DNA of 8,129 bases, taken from the NCBI GenBank assembly GCA_003167475.1, contig PMTB01000280.1, positions 738 to 8,866 on the forward strand, given 5' to 3'. This DNA is from a candidate division FCPU426 bacterium (GTDB taxonomy: Bacteria; Oederibacteriota; PGYV01; Palsa-1178). The notes under the pieces are model-generated. The model ran no database searches. It was not told the origin of the DNA and saw nothing but the letters and a program-made list of their open reading frames with translations. The position numbers were made by a program, and so were the translations under genes. Positions 5,699-8,129 of the stretch are shown here, piece after piece (the first letter of the stretch is position 1; every line of letters begins with the position of its first letter).

Positions 5699-5707
5699 AT
5701 TATAACA
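5699..5707 (-). promoter_or_regulatory. extended -10 promoter of membrane-protein gene copy B
   Basis: TGT-TATAAT on the minus strand, the same extended -10 form as in copy A. Sequence further upstream is unrelated to copy A and has no clear -35, so the extended -10 must carry most of the promoter strength. The downstream ATCAT/GTGAT inverted repeat is kept with one change that would still allow a G-T pair. Confidence 0.6.
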
Positions 5708-5757
5708 TATTTAATCATGGTGGATATATATAAAGATAACAGCGCGATAGCTGGAGG

Positions 5758-5934
5758 ATGTTGTATGGGAGGATCGAACCCTTGCGTTTTATGGCATTTG
5801 CCCGCTGTGGAGTTTTGCGGCGCAAAGTCCGAAGCCCTTCAGCGGGCGAACACATGTCGCATAGAGAATATGCGACAAAACGTATGGAATTGAACTATTA
5901 TATTATGCTCGCTTCGACTCGCAATGTCGTTTGA
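5758..5934 (+). other. hairpin-rich block, possible structured RNA or repeat element
   Basis: Arms GCCCGCTG (5800-5807) and CAGCGGGC (5840-5847) enclose a smaller stem, TTTGCG (5814-5819) and CGCAAA (5821-5826). Next comes a perfect 9-bp stem TGTCGCATA (5855-5863), GAGAA loop, TATGCGACA (5869-5877). The strand is not certain. A 58-codon frame (5758-5934) crosses the block; its GGAGG touches the ATG, too close for normal initiation, so I do not call it a gene. The second hairpin resembles 4122-4143, which points to a dispersed element. Confidence 0.4.
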
Positions 5935-6008
5935 GGTCCGCCCCTACAAGAGCCTGCAGACAGTAATCAAAATAAAACACAAATGACTGGTGTTATCAAG
6001 ATTTGACA

Positions 6009-6033
6009 TTGAGGTCACAACTTGTGACCTCAA
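6009..6033. repeat. palindrome P2, ACAA-N-TTGT class
   Basis: Twelve-base arms TTGAGGTCACAA (6009-6020) and TTGTGACCTCAA (6022-6033) match perfectly around a single C. A TTGACA lies just before it and another at 6042-6047, but neither has a -10 at a normal distance. There is no gene within 300 bases on either side. Confidence 0.6.
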
Positions 6034-6079
6034 ACCGTGACTTGACAATATCCCTCTTCCTTGTCCGCCCTTCCCAATT

Positions 6080-6139
6080 AGAGGGGGCATCCGCTTTCGC
6101 TGAAGCTCCAGCGGACAAGATGCCCCCTCTCTACAAAAT
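6080..6139. mobile_element. MITE-like hairpin element, decayed at one end
   Basis: AGAGGGGGCATC (6080-6091) pairs perfectly with GATGCCCCCTCT (6119-6130). The right side ends GCCCCCTCTCTACAAAAT (6122-6139), identical over 18 bases to the right end of the element at 6804-6903. The left end lacks the matching TTTGTAGAG. It has no coding capacity. A nearby CTTGTCCGC (6060-6068) pairs with GCGGACAAG (6111-6119), competing with the inner stem. Confidence 0.5.
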
Positions 6140-6210
6140 CTAAAGCGTTATTAAAACGCGCGGCATTTGAGTTTGGATGCCATCTTTGCCACCTTATATT
6201 TAATTATAAA

Positions 6211-6240
6211 AACATATAATATATTGTATGAACATATAAT
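6211..6240. repeat. 10-base direct repeat in AT-rich tract
   Basis: AACATATAAT at 6211-6220 and again at 6231-6240, offset by 20 bp, about two helical turns. Each contains TATAAT, but no -35 is present at a proper distance. It could be a binding site or simply low-complexity AT-rich DNA. Confidence 0.35.
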
Positions 6241-6319
6241 AAATAATAAAGCGTCGTTTGTCAGGCAAAAAACCGATCCAACGTCCCGCAGCTATGGGCA
6301 AATTTTGCCTTCGGCCGGG

Positions 6320-6340
6320 GATATCACAATTTGTGATATC
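6320..6340 (+). terminator. palindrome P3, possible plus-strand terminator
   Basis: GATATCACAA (6320-6329), central T, TTGTGATATC (6331-6340), then TTTTTA on the plus strand. Stem plus T-run resembles a weak intrinsic terminator for plus-strand transcripts, although the stem is AU-rich. It lies nine bases after the stop of the minus-strand XRE-type gene, where it has no T-run. It belongs to the same palindrome class as P1 and P2. Confidence 0.4.
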
Positions 6341-6349
6341 TTTTTATAC

Positions 6350-6667
6350 CTATTTTTTCTGCCAGCACAAATGCAGGTTCATGCTCTCGCCCATCTTGGA
6401 AATGGTATTGACCTCGGCATTAGGGGCGCCGTTTAATATTCTCTTTACCACCTGCGGCCTTATGCCTGCTTTTTTCGCCAGGGCGTATGGTGTTACATGC
6501 TCTTTTAGCAGTTCTTTGTTCAATCCGTCCACAAGATGAAGCATTACCTCTTCATCATAACCTTTGCGCGCATTAGGGCTGGTTTTCATCAGTTTATCAA
6601 AGTATTTCTTCGGGTTTGTTCCATAAACCTTTACTTTGCCGGATTTGCCTATGTATGTTTTTTTCAT
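6350..6667 (-). CDS. orphan XRE/HigA-like helix-turn-helix protein
   Basis: A 105-residue DNA-binding protein. The N-terminal 50 residues are basic then mixed (MKKTYIGKSGKVKVYG...). A helix-turn-helix of the XRE/Cro type follows at about 57-95: TPYALAKKAGI (59-69) and the recognition-type helix RPQVVKRILNG (70-80), then an ISKMGESMNLHL closing helix. Such proteins are often antitoxins or self-repressors. The ATG at 6665-6667 has AAGGA six bases upstream. No toxin gene precedes or follows it: only a 37-codon overlapping frame (6597-6710) lies upstream, and a repeat region follows. It is therefore an orphan antitoxin or stand-alone regulator. Its promoter carries palindromes placed for autorepression. 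Confidence 0.8.
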   Translation of the reverse strand: MKKTYIGKSGKVKVYGTNPKKYFDKLMKTSPNARKGYDEEVMLHLVDGLNKELLKEHVTPYALAKKAGIRPQVVKRILNGAPNAEVNTISKMGESMNLHLCWQKK

Positions 6668-6731
6668 TGCTGATCCTTTCTTTTCCGCTCAAACCACGGA
6701 TAAAATCCATATAAGTTGCTTTATATAGGTA

Positions 6732-6760
6732 ACTATAAACTTTAAAGTTCATAATGTCAA
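6732..6760 (-). promoter_or_regulatory. promoter and self-control site of the XRE-type gene
   Basis: On the minus strand: TTGACA (6755-6760), 17-bp spacer, TATAGT (6732-6737). The spacer holds a perfect 12-bp palindrome AACTTTAAAGTT (6738-6749). A second inverted repeat (TATAG, 4 bases, CTATA) overlaps the -10. The expected transcript has a leader of roughly 57 bases. Binding of the gene's own product here is an inference from position. Confidence 0.7.
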
Positions 6761-6803
6761 CTGTTTTGTTTTAGGGAGAGACAAGATATTTTTGTATTGC
6801 GTA

Positions 6804-6903
6804 TTTGTAGAGAGGGGGCTTGCTCCCTCTCACTGCAGGCTTTAGAACGAAACTGCGGTTTGGATCCTACTGAGAGAGGGGGCAAGCCCCCTCTCTACAA
6901 AAT
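6804..6903. mobile_element. about 100-bp MITE-like element with terminal inverted repeats
   Basis: The left end starts TTTGTAGAGAGGGGGCTTGC and the right end is nearly its reverse complement (6874-6901). Each end is itself a hairpin: GAGAGGGGGC/GCTCCCTCTC (6810-6831, one G-T pair) and AGAGAGGGGGC/GCCCCCTCTCT (6873-6896, perfect). TA borders both ends (6802-6803, 6903-6904), which could be a target duplication. It carries no gene, so it would depend on a transposase elsewhere. It begins about 30 bases 3' of the GH3 stop codon. Confidence 0.6.
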
Positions 6904-6933
6904 ACTTTATCGTCTTACTTGCTGAGGATTAGT

Positions 6934-8129
6934 TTATTCAACCAGCCTGAAACCGGCAAAAAGTGAACTGTCGGCGGCGTTTCTGGCTACCCAGATATTG
7001 AATTTGCCCGGCTTTACCACGAACTTCCCCTTCTCATTATAATAACCGAACTTTGCGGCTGGCAAGTTGAATTCCACTGTCTTTTTCTCGCCCGGGGCCA
7101 GGGTCAGGCGCTTAAAGTCCACCAGCTTCCTTACCGGCTGGGTGATGTCGGCTGCTATGTCCTGGATATAAACCTGCACTATCTCTGTGCCGGCGATCTT
7201 TCCTGTGTTGGTGATGTCCGCCTTTACCTTCATGCCAACTTTTACGGTCGGCGTTACTGGGGTGATTTCCAGGTTGGCGTATTCGAAATCCGTGTAACTC
7301 AACCCGAAGCCAAAGGGATACTGGGGTGTGTTGGGTGAGTCTATGTAGCGGGACGTCCATTTATCGTCCTCTTTGCCCGGGCGGCCCGTATTTTTATGGG
7401 CGTAGTAAATGGGCACCTGGCCCAGGCTGCGCGGGAATGTCGTAACAAGGCGGCCGGAAGGGTTAAAGTCACCAAACAGGGCTTGTGCTACGGCAGTACC
7501 CTGCGTATGGCCCAGGAACCAGCTTTCAACTATAGATGGAATGTTTTCAGCTTCCCAGGGAATAGCAAGCGGCCTGCCGTTCATGAGCACCAGAACAACT
7601 GGCACGCCTGTTTTTTGTATGGCACGGATCATTTCCTCCTGCCTGCCTGGAAGTGAAATGGAAGTACGGCTGGCAGCTTCACCGCTCATATTTTGCAGTT
7701 CGCCGGCCACGACTATTACCACGTCAGCCTGCCTGGCAATATTCACGGCCTCGTCGATAAGATTTTGTGGCGCGTCCTCTGCCGCGGGCGACACGCCGGC
7801 CGCGTATAAAACCTTGGTCTGCGACGAAACCTCGGCCTTAATGCCGTCCAGGACAGTTACAACTTTATCCATGGCCTCCTCGCCGCGGCAGTGCCATGCG
7901 CCCAGGGCGTCCTTCTTTGAATCCGCCAGGGTGCCGATAACCGCGACAGTCTTTATATTCTTCGAAAGCGGAAGCAGGCTCTTTTCGTTTTTAAGCAACA
8001 CTATGGACTCCCTGGCCTCCGCAAGTGCCAGGTCCAGATTTTCCGGGGTTGTCATTGCGGATTGTTCCTTTTCCTCATCCGCATACGGTTTATCAAAAAG
8101 GCCCAGTTCGTACTTGACCTTAAGTATAC
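6934..8129 (-). CDS. bglX: GH3 beta-glucosidase, C-terminal half (BglX-like; partial)
   Basis: The last 397 residues of a glycoside hydrolase family 3 enzyme that removes terminal beta-linked glucose. The frame is open to the right edge: upstream of the ATG at 8055 it reads ILKVKYELGLFDKP, a typical GH3 linker, so that ATG is internal and the true start is outside the window. Seen in order: linker plus ARESIVLLKNE (about 38-48), the GH3 C-terminal domain with GELQNMSGEAASR (about 142-154; its Glu is in the region that supplies the acid/base), VLMNGRPLAIPWE, LFGDFNPSGRL, YPFGFGLSYTDFEY, and a fibronectin III-like domain (about 275-397) with VQVYIQD and PGKFNIWVA. The N-terminal barrel with the nucleophile Asp and any signal peptide are off-window. 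Similarity to E. coli periplasmic BglX is strong by recall. Sampled GC is about 62%. Confidence 0.93.
   Translation of the reverse strand, partial: ILKVKYELGLFDKPYADEEKEQSAMTTPENLDLALAEARESIVLLKNEKSLLPLSKNIKTVAVIGTLADSKKDALGAWHCRGEEAMDKVVTVLDGIKAEVSSQTKVLYAAGVSPAAEDAPQNLIDEAVNIARQADVVIVVAGELQNMSGEAASRTSISLPGRQEEMIRAIQKTGVPVVLVLMNGRPLAIPWEAENIPSIVESWFLGHTQGTAVAQALFGDFNPSGRLVTTFPRSLGQVPIYYAHKNTGRPGKEDDKWTSRYIDSPNTPQYPFGFGLSYTDFEYANLEITPVTPTVKVGMKVKADITNTGKIAGTEIVQVYIQDIAADITQPVRKLVDFKRLTLAPGEKKTVEFNLPAAKFGYYNEKGKFVVKPGKFNIWVARNAADSSLFAGFRLVE

Larger units (their letters stand above)
5456..5711. repeat. 256-bp duplicated module, copy B
   Basis: Second copy of the block at 2382-2637, same length and orientation. 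Differences are clustered near the 3' end of the gene and around codons 5-10; the promoter and ribosome-site region is nearly unchanged. The flanking DNA on both sides is unrelated to that of copy A. Confidence 0.85.
5712..6349. other. 638-bp gene-poor region rich in hairpins
   Basis: I find no supported gene here. It contains, in order: a hairpin-rich block (5758-5934), a GTCCGCCCCTACAAG sequence (5936-5950) like the ends of many small bacterial repeat elements, palindrome P2 (6009-6033), a decayed MITE-like element (6080-6139), an AT-rich tract with a 10-base direct repeat (6211-6240), and palindrome P3 (6320-6340). Two plus-strand frames are open across the hairpin block, but neither has a properly placed ribosome site. 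Confidence 0.6.

Noticed and set aside
5769..5783. GGGTTCGATCC on the minus strand, like a tRNA T-loop
   Set aside because: The T-stem does not pair well, and no acceptor stem, anticodon arm or CCA-like end is found at the right distance.
5696..5893. 65-codon plus-strand open frame
   Set aside because: It crosses the promoter of the membrane-protein gene and a hairpin block, has no ribosome site, and its composition (cysteine and tryptophan runs) is unlike a real protein.
6167..6436. 89-codon plus-strand open frame
   Set aside because: It overlaps the XRE-type gene on the other strand and reads through AT-rich spacer and palindrome P3; no promoter or ribosome site supports it.
6597..6710. 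37-codon minus-strand frame just ahead of and overlapping the XRE-type gene, a possible toxin remnant
   Set aside because: It is too short, mostly overlaps the regulator gene out of frame, and shows no toxin motif that I recognise.
1..8129. CRISPR array, rRNA or phage structural genes
   Set aside because: No regularly spaced identical repeats, no rRNA-like stretches and no phage proteins were found on either strand.

Overview
The window reads as chromosome of a Gram-negative-type bacterium, probably an anaerobe or facultative saccharolytic organism. The evidence is a Sec signal peptide start at the left edge, a BglX-like GH3 glycosidase at the right edge, good Shine-Dalgarno sites and sigma70-type promoters. 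No marker gene fixes the phylum and I do not name one. Every recognisable gene but one lies on the minus strand. The exception is an AT-rich plus-strand gene (1448-1741).

Layout: (1) 1-1221 holds the start of an exported protein (1-91) and an aldo/keto reductase (226-1221), in DNA of about 50% GC. (2) 1290-1800 is very AT-rich (hand count on four 60-base lines, about 20-27% GC) with one unrecognised small plus-strand gene. (3) 1820-6905 is a patchwork of single accessory genes, each with its own signals: a C_GCAxxG_C_C redox-type protein preceded by a 67-residue two-helix membrane protein, a DUF4143-type AAA ATPase, a Fic enzyme, a second copy of the 67-residue gene, and an orphan XRE-type regulator. 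(4) 6934-8129 is the C-terminal half of a GH3 beta-glucosidase; its reading frame runs off the right edge, so the ATG at 8055 is internal.

The accessory stretch is full of short repeats. There are three copies of a GC-rich element, each 3' of a minus-strand gene (1825-1864, 4041-4098, 5371-5428). A 256-bp duplication carries the membrane-protein gene together with its own extended -10 (2382-2637 and 5456-5711). Three near-perfect palindromes share an ACAA-N-TTGT centre (2697-2715, 6009-6033, 6320-6340). Two MITE-like hairpin elements share an 18-base end (6080-6139, 6804-6903). A hairpin-rich 180-bp block of unknown role lies at 5758-5934. The ATPase and Fic genes have matching strong promoters (TTGACT, 16 or 17 bp, TATAAT), and the ATPase promoter predicts a leaderless mRNA.

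The genes do not form one pathway. The two GC-richer ends look like ordinary metabolism. The middle looks like a region that collects mobile or selfish single-gene modules. No transposase, integrase, CRISPR array, tRNA or rRNA is visible. I cannot show a new functional system; the best leads are the self-contained duplicated membrane-protein module and the dispersed repeat families.
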